Shown: positions 1-8,577, counted from the first letter of the stretch. The stretch: 64,000 nucleotides of DNA from an uncultured Clostridia bacterium (GCA_945868505.1 CAMBLO010000010.1:1-64000); one strand, 5' to 3'. The notes: generated by a model from the letters alone, not told the origin. Translations and numbers: made by a program.

Positions 1-48
1 ACGGTAACGTGTTCAGCTGACCAATACTAATAGATCGAGGGCTTGACC
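1..48 (+). rRNA. 23S ribosomal RNA, 3' end (partial)
   Basis: The first 48 bases read through the well-known 3' terminus of bacterial 23S rRNA (…GACCAATACTAATAGATCGA then GGGCTTGACC). Only this tail lies in the window; the rest is upstream. A short spacer of about 80 bases, with a small CCCACT/AGTGGG hairpin near 102-117, separates it from tRNA-Trp. I see no 5S rRNA in the spacer. Confidence 0.93.
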
Positions 49-127
49 TAAATAAATTCGATTGAAAATTTGCGACTTGTGTTCAGTTTTGAAGGTGCAA
101 TCCCACTCAAGTGGGAGGCCGTTATAC

Positions 128-203
128 AGGGGTATAGTTCAGCTGGTAGAGCGTTGGTCTCCAAAACCAAATGTCGAGGGTTCGAATCCTTCTGCCCCTG
201 CCA
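128..203 (+). tRNA. tRNA-Trp (anticodon CCA)
   Basis: A full cloverleaf can be drawn: acceptor arm AGGGGTA (128-134) pairs with TGCCCCT (193-199), discriminator G200, and an encoded CCA at 201-203. The anticodon CCA is at 161-163 in the loop closed by TTGGT/ACCAA, and the T arm carries GGTTCGAATCC. It is the first tRNA after the 23S gene, so it is probably cotranscribed with the rRNA operon. Confidence 0.96.
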
Positions 204-233
204 TTTTTTTAAAACGATTCACCATTTTTATAT

Positions 234-307
<74 letters not shown>

Positions 308-313
308 TTTTGT

Positions 314-386
314 GGAAGTTTAGCTCAGCTGGGAGAGCATCTGCCTTACAAGCAGAGGGTCACAGGTTCGAGCCCTGTAACTTCCA
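314..386 (+). tRNA. tRNA-Val (anticodon TAC)
   Basis: Acceptor GGAAGTT (314-320) pairs with AACTTCC (379-385), discriminator A386, anticodon TAC at 347-349 closed by TCTGC/GCAGA. CCA is not encoded. It is only six bases after tRNA-Asp and is the last RNA gene before the operon terminator. Confidence 0.96.
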
Positions 387-405
387 CTTTTTTTATTTCT
401 AAACA

Positions 406-442
406 AAAGCACTAAAATCAGAAAATGGTTTTAGTGCTTTTT
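406..442 (+). terminator. Rho-independent terminator of the rRNA-tRNA operon
   Basis: Perfect 12-bp stem AAAGCACTAAAA (406-417) with TTTTAGTGCTTT (429-440), followed by T residues. It ends the 23S-tRNA transcript. Confidence 0.85.
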
Positions 443-508
443 CTATGTCGATTTGTAAAAAAGAGAATCTGCAGGGAAAACGGAGTTTTTTGCAGGCTCC
501 GCGTGTGG

Positions 509-514
509 TATAAT
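509..514 (+). promoter_or_regulatory. -10 box upstream of the CrtO-like gene
   Basis: A consensus TATAAT lies 32 bases before the GTG start of the next gene. The region where a -35 box should be is only a T run (486-492), so just the -10 element is convincing. Confidence 0.4.
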
Positions 515-545
515 CAGAAAAAAGCTTGAAACGGGGGCGGAAAAA

Positions 546-1145
546 GTGCGGAGTGAAAAAAAGACCATTGAAAAAATGACAGTGGGCTTTGGTGCGCTGA
601 CGCTGCTGTTTTTCCTGATGAACGCTTTTCTGCCATGGGATGGATGGTTTTCTTTTTTCATCACGGTAGCAACGACATTTTACCATTTTGCCGTACGGCT
701 TTTGGTTGGGGCGGTGACAAGAAACCATTGCAGGAACTTGATTCGGGCGGAAAGCCGTTGGTTTTTGCCTCACCAGCGGGAAAACAGACTTTATGAGGCA
801 CTGGGCGTGAAGCAATGGAAAAATCGGATGCCAACATATTTCCCAAAGGATTTTTCTTTAAAAGAGCATACGCCGGAGGAAGTGGTGCAGAATATGTGCA
901 TTGCGGAGGTGGGGCATGAAATCAATGTGATTTGCAGCTTTTTGCCGTTGCTTTATTCCCTCTGTCAGCCGCGGCTGCGAGGAGAATGGTATATTTTTGT
1001 CATTACAGGGATTTTGGCCTTGGGGGCAGATGTGCCCTTCATACTGATACAGCGATACAACCGCCCAAGGATGCTTCGGTTGCAGGCGGCTTGGGAAAAA
1101 AGAAAAAAGAAGGAAGGGGAGAAGAACTATGCAGTCGAATTGTGA
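546..1145 (+). CDS. CrtO-like membrane acyltransferase family protein
   Basis: 199-aa membrane protein with hydrophobic segments near residues 15-55 and 130-165. The sequence has the layout I associate with glycosyl-4,4'-diaponeurosporenoate acyltransferase (CrtO-like) proteins: a W-K-x-R-x-P motif near residue 94, an Asn/Glu-His stretch (VGHEINV) near 127, and a C-terminal QRYNRPRM motif near 172. Family members transfer an acyl group to glycosylated carotenoids in staphylococci, but no carotenoid genes are visible here, so the substrate is unknown. The GTG start follows a G-rich ribosome binding site (GGGGGCGG). The 3' end overlaps the next gene by 17 bases in another frame. The family call rests on motif memory only. 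Confidence 0.6.
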   Translation: MRSEKKTIEKMTVGFGALTLLFFLMNAFLPWDGWFSFFITVATTFYHFAVRLLVGAVTRNHCRNLIRAESRWFLPHQRENRLYEALGVKQWKNRMPTYFPKDFSLKEHTPEEVVQNMCIAEVGHEINVICSFLPLLYSLCQPRLRGEWYIFVITGILALGADVPFILIQRYNRPRMLRLQAAWEKRKKKEGEKNYAVEL

Positions 1146-1308
1146 AACCTGTATGTATTTTGCATATGATGAGGAATTTGAGGAATATTACTGTGAAGTA
1201 AATTTAGATGAGGATGAAATGGAAAAATTTTTGACGGACAGTTTTCAGGGAGGATGCCCCTATTACCGCTTGGAGGATGAATACAAAACGGTCAGAAAAC
1301 AGATGTAA
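1129..1308 (+). CDS. DUF6472-like cysteine-containing mini-protein (59 aa)
   Basis: 59-aa ORF starting at ATG 1129 inside the end of the previous gene, preceded by AAGGAAGGGGAGAAG as ribosome binding site. The product begins MQSNCETCMYFAYDEEFEEY and has Cys residues at 5, 8, 22 and 43, a Cys-x2-Cys near the start, many acidic residues and an aromatic core. This matches my memory of the small Clostridia family DUF6472. The Cys spacing suggests metal binding, which is inference. The 17-base overlap with the upstream gene implies cotranscription, and a terminator follows directly. Confidence 0.8.
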   Translation: MQSNCETCMYFAYDEEFEEYYCEVNLDEDEMEKFLTDSFQGGCPYYRLEDEYKTVRKQM

Positions 1309-1320
1309 AATGAGAAACAG

Positions 1321-1355
1321 AACCCTTTGGCTCCTGCGGGATACAAGGGGTTTTT
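1321..1355 (+). terminator. Rho-independent terminator
   Basis: Stem AACCCTT (1321-1327) with AAGGGGTT (1345-1352), then a T run. It separates the mini-protein gene from the fructose operon. Confidence 0.6.
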
Positions 1356-1420
1356 GATTTTCTGATGAAAAAGCAGGAAACGGGTATAATAGGAAAAAGC
1401 GAGAATCAGGAGGGATAGAT

Positions 1421-2347
1421 TTGATTTACACACTGACAGTGAATCCTTCGGTGGACTATGTGGTGCAGATGGGAGAATTTCGCCCGGGTATGGTGAACCG
1501 CACCTTGGGCGAGGCGGTCTTTTCCGGCGGAAAGGGCATCAATGTAACCATGATTTTGCAAAACCTTGGGGTGCCGAATCGTGCCTTAGGCTTTCTGGCG
1601 GGCTTTACCGGGGATTTCATTGAAGGGGATTTGCAGGAGCATGGGTGTCGGACGGATTTTGTGCGCCTTGCCAAGGGCTTTTCCCGCATTAACGTGAAGC
1701 TGAAGGGGCAGGAGGAAAGCGAGATCAACGGCGGCGGACCCGGGGTGGATCAGGCGGCTATGGAGCAGCTTTTTGAGAAAATCAATGGGCTGCAAAAGGG
1801 AGATATGCTCATCATTTCCGGCAGCATCCCTCCGTCTTTGCCCAAGGATTTTTATGAAAGGATACTGGATCTGTTGGAGGGACGGGGTATCTATACGGTG
1901 GTGGATGCCACGGGGGAAGTGCTGCTGAAAACCTTGCGGTATGAGCCTTTTCTCATTAAACCCAACCATCAGGAGTTGGAAGAACTGGCACAAAGCAGAC
2001 TTTTTACTAGGGAAGAAATCATTGCCCAAGGGAAACGGCTGCAGGAGATGGGGGCGAAAAATGTACTCATTTCCATGGCGGCAGAAGGAGCCGTTTTGCT
2101 GACTTCTGACGGGGATACCTTATTTGCCGAGGCACCCCGGGGAAAGGTGGTCAATTCCGTGGGGGCCGGGGATTCCATGGTAGGGGGCTTTGTGGCAGGC
2201 TGGCTGAAAACGGGCAGCTATCAGGAGGCATTAGGCTGGGGTATTGCGGCAGGGAGCGCAAGTGTCTTTTGCGAAGGATTGGCAACAGGGGAAGAAATTC
2301 GCAGATTATATGACGAAAAAATCAAAATAACCAGCGGAACGGTATAG
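1421..2347 (+). CDS. fruK: 1-phosphofructokinase
   Basis: 308-aa PfkB-family sugar kinase. It phosphorylates fructose 1-phosphate, delivered by the adjacent PTS permease, to fructose 1,6-bisphosphate. The N-terminal NPSVD motif and the GGKG motif at residues 36-39 are family signature 1; GAGDS at 248-252 holds the catalytic Asp251. Length is usual for FruK. The TTG start at 1421 is chosen because AGGAGGG ends six bases before it and the protein begins at the conserved IYTLTVNPS. A TATAAT box at 1385-1390 suggests a promoter directly upstream. The next gene, fruA, starts 31 bases after its stop. LacC-type tagatose-6-phosphate kinase is the nearest alternative, but the fruA neighbour decides. 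Confidence 0.93.
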   Translation: MIYTLTVNPSVDYVVQMGEFRPGMVNRTLGEAVFSGGKGINVTMILQNLGVPNRALGFLAGFTGDFIEGDLQEHGCRTDFVRLAKGFSRINVKLKGQEESEINGGGPGVDQAAMEQLFEKINGLQKGDMLIISGSIPPSLPKDFYERILDLLEGRGIYTVVDATGEVLLKTLRYEPFLIKPNHQELEELAQSRLFTREEIIAQGKRLQEMGAKNVLISMAAEGAVLLTSDGDTLFAEAPRGKVVNSVGAGDSMVGGFVAGWLKTGSYQEALGWGIAAGSASVFCEGLATGEEIRRLYDEKIKITSGTV

Positions 2348-2378
2348 CCTTTTGGGCGGACCGCTGAAGGAGGTCAAT

Positions 2379-4256
2379 ATGAGGATTTCGGAACTGTTGC
2401 AGAAAGAAAGTATCGCCATCGGGAAGAAGCTGCGGAACAAAAATACCGCCATTGACCAGTTGGTGGAGCTGTTAGCGAAAAGCGGCAATCTGAAGGATAA
2501 AGGCAAATTCAAACAGGCTATTTTGGAACGGGAAAAGCTTTCTACCACGGGTATTGGCGAGGGCATCGCCATTCCCCACGGGAAAAGCAACGCTGTGAAA
2601 CGGGCGGCACTGGCGGCTATGGTCGTGCCCGAAGGGGTGGATTTTGAAAGCGCCGACGGGCAGGATGCCCATTTGCTGTTTATGATTGCTGTGCCGGAAA
2701 ATGGCGCTGACCTGCATTTGGAGGTACTGGAACGGCTGGCGGCGATGCTGATGGACGAGGATTTTCGGAAAAAGCTGATAGAAGCGAAACATCCTTCTGC
2801 CTTTTTGGAGATTATTTCGGCGGAGGAAGAAAAACGCTTTGCCAAGGCTTCGGAGAAAGAAAAAATTGGCTATGATGTGCTTGCCGTAACCGCCTGTCCC
2901 ACAGGGATTGCCCATACCTTTATGGCGGCGGAAAGCTTGGAAAACAAGGCGAGAGAAATGGGCATCACCATTAAGGTGGAGACCAACGGCAGCGGCGGCG
3001 CGAAAAACGTGCTGACGGCGGAGGAAATCAAGGAGACTAAAGGCATCATCATTGCGGCAGATAAAAATGTGGAAATGGCAAGATTCCGCGGGAAAAAGGT
3101 GCTGCAGGTGCCTGTGACGGATGGCATCCGCAAGCCAGATGTCCTTTTGAGCAAAATCATACAAGGGGAAGCACCTTTTTACGGCGGCAGAACAGAGGCG
3201 GAAGCCTCTAGCGCAGGAGAAGAGAAAAGGGGCACAGGAAATAAGGTGTATCGTGATCTGATGAACGGGGTTTCCCACATGCTGCCTTTTGTCATCGGCG
3301 GGGGCATCCTGATTGCATTGGCTTTCCTGCTGGATGATTACAGCATCGACCCTGCCAATTTCGGTTCCAATCTGCCCCAAGCCGCCTTTTTCAAGACCAT
3401 TGGCGATGCTGCCTTTGGCTTTATGCTGCCCATTCTGGCGGGCTATATTGCCATGAGCATTGGGGACAGACCAGCCCTTGCGCCGGGCTTCGTGGGGGGC
3501 TTTCTGGCGAAGGAGGGTGGCAGCGGCTTTCTGGGGGCATTGCTGGCAGGCTTTGCGGCGGGCTATCTGATTCTGGGTCTACGAAAGCTTTTCGACAGAC
3601 TGCCCCGTTCCTTGGAGGGCATCAAGCCTATTTTGCTCTATCCTGTCCTTGGCATTTTCCTGATGGGGGCGTTGATTCAAGTTATCATCAATCCCCCTGT
3701 GGCATGGCTGAATGAAGCATTGTATGGACTGCTGTCACGGATGGGGACAAGCAGCCGTGTGCTTTTGGGTGTCGTTCTGGGGGGCATGATGAGTGTGGAT
3801 ATGGGCGGCCCCATCAACAAAGCGGCCTATGTATTCGGTACGGCTTCCTTAGCCAGTGATGAATTTCAGATTATGGCGGCAGTCATGGCAGGGGGGATGG
3901 TGCCTCCTCTGGCGCTGGCCTTGGCGGTGTTCTTTTTCCGCAATAAATTCAGCGAAAAGGAACGGCAATCCGGTGTGGCGAACCTCATTATGGGGGCCTG
4001 CTTCATCACGGAAGGGGCCATTCCCTTTGCGGCGGCAGACCCTCTGCGGGTACTGCCCGCTTGCATCATCGGCTCTGGGGTGGCCGGGGGTCTGAGTATG
4101 CTGTTCGGCTGTGCCCTGCGGGCACCCCATGGCGGGGTATTCGTCCTGCCTGTGATCAGCCATCCCTTTGGCTTTTTGGCGGCAGTGATTCTCGGTGCTG
4201 TGGTGGGGATGCTGCTTCTTGGACTTTTGAAAAAGAATCTGCCCCAGACCCTTTGA
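2379..4256 (+). CDS. fruA: Fructose-specific PTS transporter, EIIABC fusion
   Basis: 625-aa PTS permease that imports fructose and phosphorylates it at C1. Domain order is EIIA (about 1-150, phosphorylated His67 in IAIPHGKS), EIIB (about 165-265, phosphocysteine Cys173 in VTACPTGIAHTF) and EIIC (about 285-620, roughly nine membrane segments with a G-rich core). The ATG at 2379 is chosen over an upstream in-frame ATG (2352) because AAGGAGG lies at 2367-2373, five bases before it. It follows fruK in the same operon. No DeoR-type fructose regulator is adjacent, which is unusual for fruK-fruA operons. Confidence 0.94.
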   Translation: MRISELLQKESIAIGKKLRNKNTAIDQLVELLAKSGNLKDKGKFKQAILEREKLSTTGIGEGIAIPHGKSNAVKRAALAAMVVPEGVDFESADGQDAHLLFMIAVPENGADLHLEVLERLAAMLMDEDFRKKLIEAKHPSAFLEIISAEEEKRFAKASEKEKIGYDVLAVTACPTGIAHTFMAAESLENKAREMGITIKVETNGSGGAKNVLTAEEIKETKGIIIAADKNVEMARFRGKKVLQVPVTDGIRKPDVLLSKIIQGEAPFYGGRTEAEASSAGEEKRGTGNKVYRDLMNGVSHMLPFVIGGGILIALAFLLDDYSIDPANFGSNLPQAAFFKTIGDAAFGFMLPILAGYIAMSIGDRPALAPGFVGGFLAKEGGSGFLGALLAGFAAGYLILGLRKLFDRLPRSLEGIKPILLYPVLGIFLMGALIQVIINPPVAWLNEALYGLLSRMGTSSRVLLGVVLGGMMSVDMGGPINKAAYVFGTASLASDEFQIMAAVMAGGMVPPLALALAVFFFRNKFSEKERQSGVANLIMGACFITEGAIPFAAADPLRVLPACIIGSGVAGGLSMLFGCALRAPHGGVFVLPVISHPFGFLAAVILGAVVGMLLLGLLKKNLPQTL

Positions 4257-4279
4257 AAGAAATTACCATAGAAATAACC

Positions 4280-4308
4280 TTGCACCTTTTTGTCGAATCT
4301 CGTATACT
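4280..4308 (+). promoter_or_regulatory. Sigma-A promoter of lepB
   Basis: TTGCAC (4280-4285) and TATACT (4303-4308) are separated by exactly 17 bases. The predicted start is near 4315, giving a 5' leader of about 54 bases. Confidence 0.7.
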
Positions 4309-4368
4309 AATATGGAAAGAAAGACAGAAAATAACTTTCATTGAAAAAAAGAGCAAGGTTGGGATAAA

Positions 4369-4869
4369 GTGCAAGAATCATTACAAGAATGGGGAAAAGC
4401 GATCCTGCGGGCGGCGATCATCATTGTGGTACTGTTTTTTTTCTGTTGGCCCATGCGTTTGATGGGCAGTTCCATGGAGCCTACCATGGGGGACGGCGAA
4501 ATCGTGTTGATGAATCGATTGGCGGCACTGCGGGGGAATTATGAAAAGGGCGATATCGTCATGTTCCATTATTATGATGCCGATGGCAGCAAGACCGTGG
4601 TAAAACGCATTATCGCCACGGAAGGAGATACCATCCGTATTTTGGAGGATGGCGTGGAAGTGAACGGAGAGCTTTTGCAGGAGGACTATACGGAAGGTAT
4701 CACCGATGGCTTGGTCGATATGACGGTTCCCGAGGATACGGTGTTTGTTATGGGGGATAACCGCCAGAGCAGCTACGACAGCCGCAATATGGGCGTTATT
4801 TCCTGTGAGGACTTGAAGGGAAAGGTGTTTTTCCGCATCTATCCGTTCCATGAATTTGGCAAAATATAA
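4369..4869 (+). CDS. lepB: Signal peptidase I
   Basis: 166-aa type I signal peptidase that cleaves secretory signal peptides on the outer face of the membrane. One N-terminal membrane helix (about residues 11-30) is followed by the catalytic GSSMEPTM motif with Ser35, the general-base Lys in VVKRIIATEGD (near 76), and the C-terminal MGDNRQSSYDSR box. The length fits small Gram-positive enzymes. The GTG start at 4369 precedes MQESLQEW and leaves a short cytosolic N-terminus; a weak AAGGTTGGG site is upstream. It has its own promoter and terminator, so it is monocistronic. Confidence 0.95.
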   Translation: MQESLQEWGKAILRAAIIIVVLFFFCWPMRLMGSSMEPTMGDGEIVLMNRLAALRGNYEKGDIVMFHYYDADGSKTVVKRIIATEGDTIRILEDGVEVNGELLQEDYTEGITDGLVDMTVPEDTVFVMGDNRQSSYDSRNMGVISCEDLKGKVFFRIYPFHEFGKI

Positions 4870-4874
4870 TTTAG

Positions 4875-4906
4875 AAAGCACATTCCAAACGGAGTGTGCT
4901 TTTTTA
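4875..4906 (+). terminator. Rho-independent terminator of lepB
   Basis: Stem AAGCACATTCC (4876-4886) with GGAGTGTGCTT, one G-T wobble, then six T residues. Confidence 0.85.
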
Positions 4907-5005
4907 TGCGGATTTTTCATGAAAAACATGTAAAACATGCGTTTTTCTTATTGTATTTTTTGTGATACAGTATAGAAAAGAATTTTGCAGAAAAGAAGGG
5001 ATAGT

Positions 5006-5893
5006 ATGGGAAAGGATTTTTGGAAATATATTACGGCTGTGTTGATTTTTGGCACCAATGGCATTGTAGCCAGCAACATCCAATTGCCCAGTCAGGAAAT
5101 CGTTTTCCTGCGGGCGGGCATTGCCGGGTTGATTTTGGTGATTCTTTTTCTGCTGCTGCGGAAAGAATGCAATGCCCTGCGATATAAACGGGAGTTTGGT
5201 TTTCTTGCCATTGCGGGGGCGGCAACAGGGGCAAACTGGTTGTTTCTGTATGAATCCTATCAGCAGGTGGGCGTAGGAACGGCAACTTTGCTGTGCTATT
5301 GCGGGCCGATTATCGTTATGGCACTGGGGCAGGTTTTATTTCAGGAGAAGCTGACTCGGGAAAAATGTATCGGGTTTTTGGCGGTGCTGACAGGCTTGCT
5401 CTGCATCAACGGGCAGGCATTGCAGGAAGGCAAGACCCTTTGGGGAATGCTTTGCGGCATTTTTTCCGCGGTGATGTACGCAGTGCTTGTCATCGCCAAT
5501 AAAAAAGCTCCCCATATTACAGGGGTGGAAAATCCCATGTGGCAGGTCATTATCAGCTTTTTGATCGTCGCAGTGGTTTTGCTGCTTCGACAGGAGCTGC
5601 CCATCAAGGTGCCTACGGAAAGCTGGCCTTTTGTGCTGCTGCTGGGGCTTTTCAATACGGGTATTGGTTGTTTTTTATATCTTTCCTCCATGGGAAGGCT
5701 GCCGGTGCAGACCGTAGCCATCTGCGGATATCTGGAGCCCTTTGCGGCGGTGGTACTTTCGGCGGTTTTGCTGAAGGAAGGCATGGCCCCCATGCAGGCA
5801 GCGGGGGCGGCGCTGATTCTGGGCGGCGCCATGTATGGGGAGCTGGCAGGAAAAAGAGCCAGAGAAAAAACAGAGGAATATGTCAGAATATAA
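5006..5893 (+). CDS. EamA/DMT-family transporter, probable metabolite exporter
   Basis: 295-aa drug/metabolite transporter with ten predicted membrane segments in two tandem EamA halves (about 5-140 and 150-285). A typical motif, PIIVMALGQVLFQEKLT, lies near residue 100, and the repeat half has EPFAAVVLSAVLLKEG near 245. The substrate cannot be told. The ATG at 5006 is chosen over an upstream TTG because AGAAGGGA sits six bases before it. A LysR gene is convergent downstream and could regulate it, but the two promoters are not shared. A bidirectional terminator lies between them. Confidence 0.88.
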   Translation: MGKDFWKYITAVLIFGTNGIVASNIQLPSQEIVFLRAGIAGLILVILFLLLRKECNALRYKREFGFLAIAGAATGANWLFLYESYQQVGVGTATLLCYCGPIIVMALGQVLFQEKLTREKCIGFLAVLTGLLCINGQALQEGKTLWGMLCGIFSAVMYAVLVIANKKAPHITGVENPMWQVIISFLIVAVVLLLRQELPIKVPTESWPFVLLLGLFNTGIGCFLYLSSMGRLPVQTVAICGYLEPFAAVVLSAVLLKEGMAPMQAAGAALILGGAMYGELAGKRAREKTEEYVRI

Positions 5894-5898
5894 TGAAA

Positions 5899-5930
5899 GA
5901 AAGCCTACCGATTTTTCGGCAGGCTTTTTT
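5899..5930. terminator. Bidirectional terminator between EamA and LysR genes
   Basis: Stem AAGCCTACCGA (5901-5911) with TCGGCAGGCTT, T run on the + side and a T-rich tract on the - side. It serves both convergent genes and touches the LysR stop codon. Confidence 0.8.
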
Positions 5931-6789
5931 AGCGGTAAGAGAGATATTCCAGAAAACGCTTTACCGCCAGAGGGGCGGTTTTCCGATCCCGCAGGGCAAG
6001 GCCAATGTTTCGATGGATGGGCGTTTCCAATTCCTTGATTGCCACTTTATAAGGATTGCGCCGCAAAATCAGGCGGGGCAGCAGGCTGACGCCTAGCCCG
6101 CATTCCACCATGGAAAGAACGGCATAATCGTCCCAAGTGGTAAAGTGGACATCGGGGGTCAGGCCTTGTTGGCGGAACAGTTCGGAGGTTTCCGTATTTT
6201 TATCTTTTTCCAGAAGGAGGAAGGGCTCCTGACAGAGGGCTTCCATAGGGATGCATTCTGCATTGGCCAGAGGGTGCTCGGCGGGAAGAATGCCCAAAAA
6301 ATCATCCTGTTCCAGAAAAATGGTGTCTAGTTCCGGCAGGGTAGGCAGACGCAGAAAGCCACAGTCCACCCGCCCCTCCTGAATCCATCCTTCAATTTCT
6401 TTATAATCCCCCAGAAGCAGTTCATATTCGATATTAGGATAATCCCTTTGGAACGCCTTGATGATATTGGGCAGCCAATGGGTGGCGACGCTGGAAAAGG
6501 TGCCGATGCGGATGATGCCCGTTTCCAGCCCCTTCAAATCATCGGCCTGCTGCAGCAGGGATTGATGGGCGCTGCAAAGGGCTTGGATCTGGGGGAGCAG
6601 CTTGATGCCCTCGGAGGTTAGGCGGACGCCGCCCCGCCCCCGTTCTATGAGGGGGAGCCCCAGCTCCTTTTCCAATTCCTGTATCATGCGGCTGATGCCG
6701 GATTGGGAATAGGAAAGGGCCTCGGCGGCTTTGGTGATACTGCCGGATTCTATGGTTTTCAAAAGGGCGTGATATTTCTGGATATCCAT
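5929..6789 (-). CDS. LysR-family transcriptional regulator
   Basis: 286-aa LysR-type regulator. The winged helix-turn-helix occupies about residues 1-60 (ITKAAEALSYSQSGISRMIQ is the recognition region), followed by a linker helix and a periplasmic-binding-like effector domain from about 90 to 285. The start is placed at the ATG in complement 6787-6789, MDIQKYHALL, because AAAGGAG lies eight bases upstream and family members begin at this point; an upstream in-frame ATG at 6840 has no such site. The gene is divergent from sipL and convergent with the EamA exporter. Its target is not evident from sequence. Confidence 0.92.
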   Translation of the reverse strand: MDIQKYHALLKTIESGSITKAAEALSYSQSGISRMIQELEKELGLPLIERGRGGVRLTSEGIKLLPQIQALCSAHQSLLQQADDLKGLETGIIRIGTFSSVATHWLPNIIKAFQRDYPNIEYELLLGDYKEIEGWIQEGRVDCGFLRLPTLPELDTIFLEQDDFLGILPAEHPLANAECIPMEALCQEPFLLLEKDKNTETSELFRQQGLTPDVHFTTWDDYAVLSMVECGLGVSLLPRLILRRNPYKVAIKELETPIHRNIGLALRDRKTAPLAVKRFLEYLSYR

Positions 6790-6920
6790 GGGATTGCTCC
6801 TTTCTTGCGGAAATTTCATATAAAAGAAAATATGTTGCACAAATGCTCATATTTCCTTCATCCTACAGGAAAGAAATGGATTTGGCAAGGGAAAAAGGGG
6901 GCGAAAGCCCTTCTTTTTTT

Positions 6921-6948
6921 GCATAAAACCCACTTCCTTTCATATATT
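6921..6948 (+). promoter_or_regulatory. Possible sigma-E-type sporulation promoter of sipL
   Basis: GCATAAA (6921-6927), a 13-base spacer and CATATATT (6941-6948) resemble the mother-cell sigma-E consensus (-35 with ATA, -10 cATAcaaT). No sigma-A promoter is obvious. SipL is sigma-E-controlled in Clostridioides difficile, which fits. Confidence 0.4.
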
Positions 6949-7006
6949 TGCATAGAGACAAAGGGTGGATTTTTTAGGACATTCTTTTATGAATAGGAGG
7001 GTTTTT

Positions 7007-8566
7007 ATGCCGTTGACATTGGCGAAAGAAACGATGGATATGAATTGGAAGGATACAGGGGGGAAGCAGTCCTCTCAGATTTTGCTGGAGGGGGACATGA
7101 TTGTGCCCGACAGCAAGCCGGATTTGCAGGAAATCTTGCGCTGCGAAGGAAAGGTGAACATTCGGGAAAAGCGCATCACCGATGACCGCATTTCTTTTTC
7201 CGGGGATATGGAGGTTTCTGTCCTCTATCGGGCGAAAAACGGGGAGCGTCCCCTTTATGCCATGAAAGCCAGTCTGCCCTTGGAGGATTTTTTACATATC
7301 GACGGGCTGGAAAAGGACATGGATGTAACACTGGGGGCGGAATTGGAGCATTTGGACTGCCAAATCATCAATGACCGAAAAATCGGCGTGAAGGCAGTCA
7401 TTCAGATGCAGGCAGAGGCGGAGAAGCAGAAGCACGCGGAAATCCTCAGCGGCGTGGCAGGGGAAGGCATCGAATGCCTGAAAGGGATTTTGCGGATGGA
7501 GCGGGACACAGCTACCCTGAAAGACCGATTCACCGTGAAGGAGGACTTAAATCTTTCCCCCTCCAAGCCGGAGATTGCCGAGGTGCTTTGGGAAGGGATG
7601 GAACTGACGGAACAGGATATGCGGGCCATGGACGGCAAGGTCATGGTGCGGGGCAACCTGAAAATTTCCATGCTGTATTTGGACAGCGAAGGAAATATGG
7701 GCAGCTTCAACGAAAAAATTCCCTTCAATGGTTATTTGGAGGGGGAGGGCATCGAGCCGAAAACGGAGCTGAACGGCAGCTTGACCATTGAGGAAGGCAG
7801 GCTGACCCCCATGGCGGATGAGGACGGAGAGGCACGACAGGTGGCAGTAGACGTGACCATCGGGGCTCAGATGAACGGGAAAGAAACCGTGGAGCAGGAG
7901 ATTTTGCAGGATGCTTATGCGCCCAAGGGGACGGTCAATCTGGAAAAGGAAACCATCACCTACCCTGTGACCGTGGGCAGCGGCAAGAACCAGTTTATCG
8001 TGAAGGAGCGCATCCAACTGGAAAACGGCGAGATGCCTATGCTGCGGGCAGAGGAGGTCTGGGGAGAGGTGCGCCTTTCCGAAGCACGGACTGTGGTGGA
8101 TAACGTGGAAGTGGAAGGCGTCCTGACGGCGGATATCCTCTATGATTGCGAGGCGGATGAAGAACCTTTGTGTATGCTGCGGCGGGGGATTCCCTTTGGG
8201 CAGATGATGGAGCTGCGGGGCGTGGAAGAAGGGGACGAAGCCAATGTGTCCCTGCGGCTGGAGGATATTGATTTCCAGATGCTTTCCGAACGGGAAGGGG
8301 AGCTGCGGGCCACAGTGACCATGGAAACGATGGTGACGCGGCAGGAAACGGCGGAAACAGTGACGGATATCACCATGGAGGAGGAAATGGCTACCCAGCC
8401 TATGGCGGGGGCGGTCATCTATATGGTGCAGAGGGGGGACTCTCTCTGGAAAATTGCGAAACGGTACCGCACAACGGTCAATGATATTCTGGCGGTGAAT
8501 GATATTGAAAATCCTGATTTGATTTATCCGGGGCAGAAGTTATTGATTATTAAGATGGTGAGATGA
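7007..8566 (+). CDS. sipL: SipL-like spore morphogenesis protein (SPOCS/DUF3794 + LysM)
   Basis: 519-aa protein with repeated SPOCS (DUF3794) domains over about residues 15-455. The hallmark GDMIVPDSKPDLQEIL is near residue 28, and diverged repeats are near 180 and 330. A C-terminal LysM domain, YMVQRGDSLWKIAKRYR and following, spans about 473-518. In C. difficile the matching protein SipL binds SpoIVA and tethers the coat to the forespore. The ATG at 7007 follows AGGAGG by six bases; longer in-frame starts lack this site. It stands alone, and accessory module A begins just after its stop. Some Clostridia carry several SPOCS-LysM paralogs, so orthology to SipL is likely but not proven. Confidence 0.85.
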   Translation: MPLTLAKETMDMNWKDTGGKQSSQILLEGDMIVPDSKPDLQEILRCEGKVNIREKRITDDRISFSGDMEVSVLYRAKNGERPLYAMKASLPLEDFLHIDGLEKDMDVTLGAELEHLDCQIINDRKIGVKAVIQMQAEAEKQKHAEILSGVAGEGIECLKGILRMERDTATLKDRFTVKEDLNLSPSKPEIAEVLWEGMELTEQDMRAMDGKVMVRGNLKISMLYLDSEGNMGSFNEKIPFNGYLEGEGIEPKTELNGSLTIEEGRLTPMADEDGEARQVAVDVTIGAQMNGKETVEQEILQDAYAPKGTVNLEKETITYPVTVGSGKNQFIVKERIQLENGEMPMLRAEEVWGEVRLSEARTVVDNVEVEGVLTADILYDCEADEEPLCMLRRGIPFGQMMELRGVEEGDEANVSLRLEDIDFQMLSEREGELRATVTMETMVTRQETAETVTDITMEEEMATQPMAGAVIYMVQRGDSLWKIAKRYRTTVNDILAVNDIENPDLIYPGQKLLIIKMVR

Positions 8567-8577
8567 GAGTTTTGACT

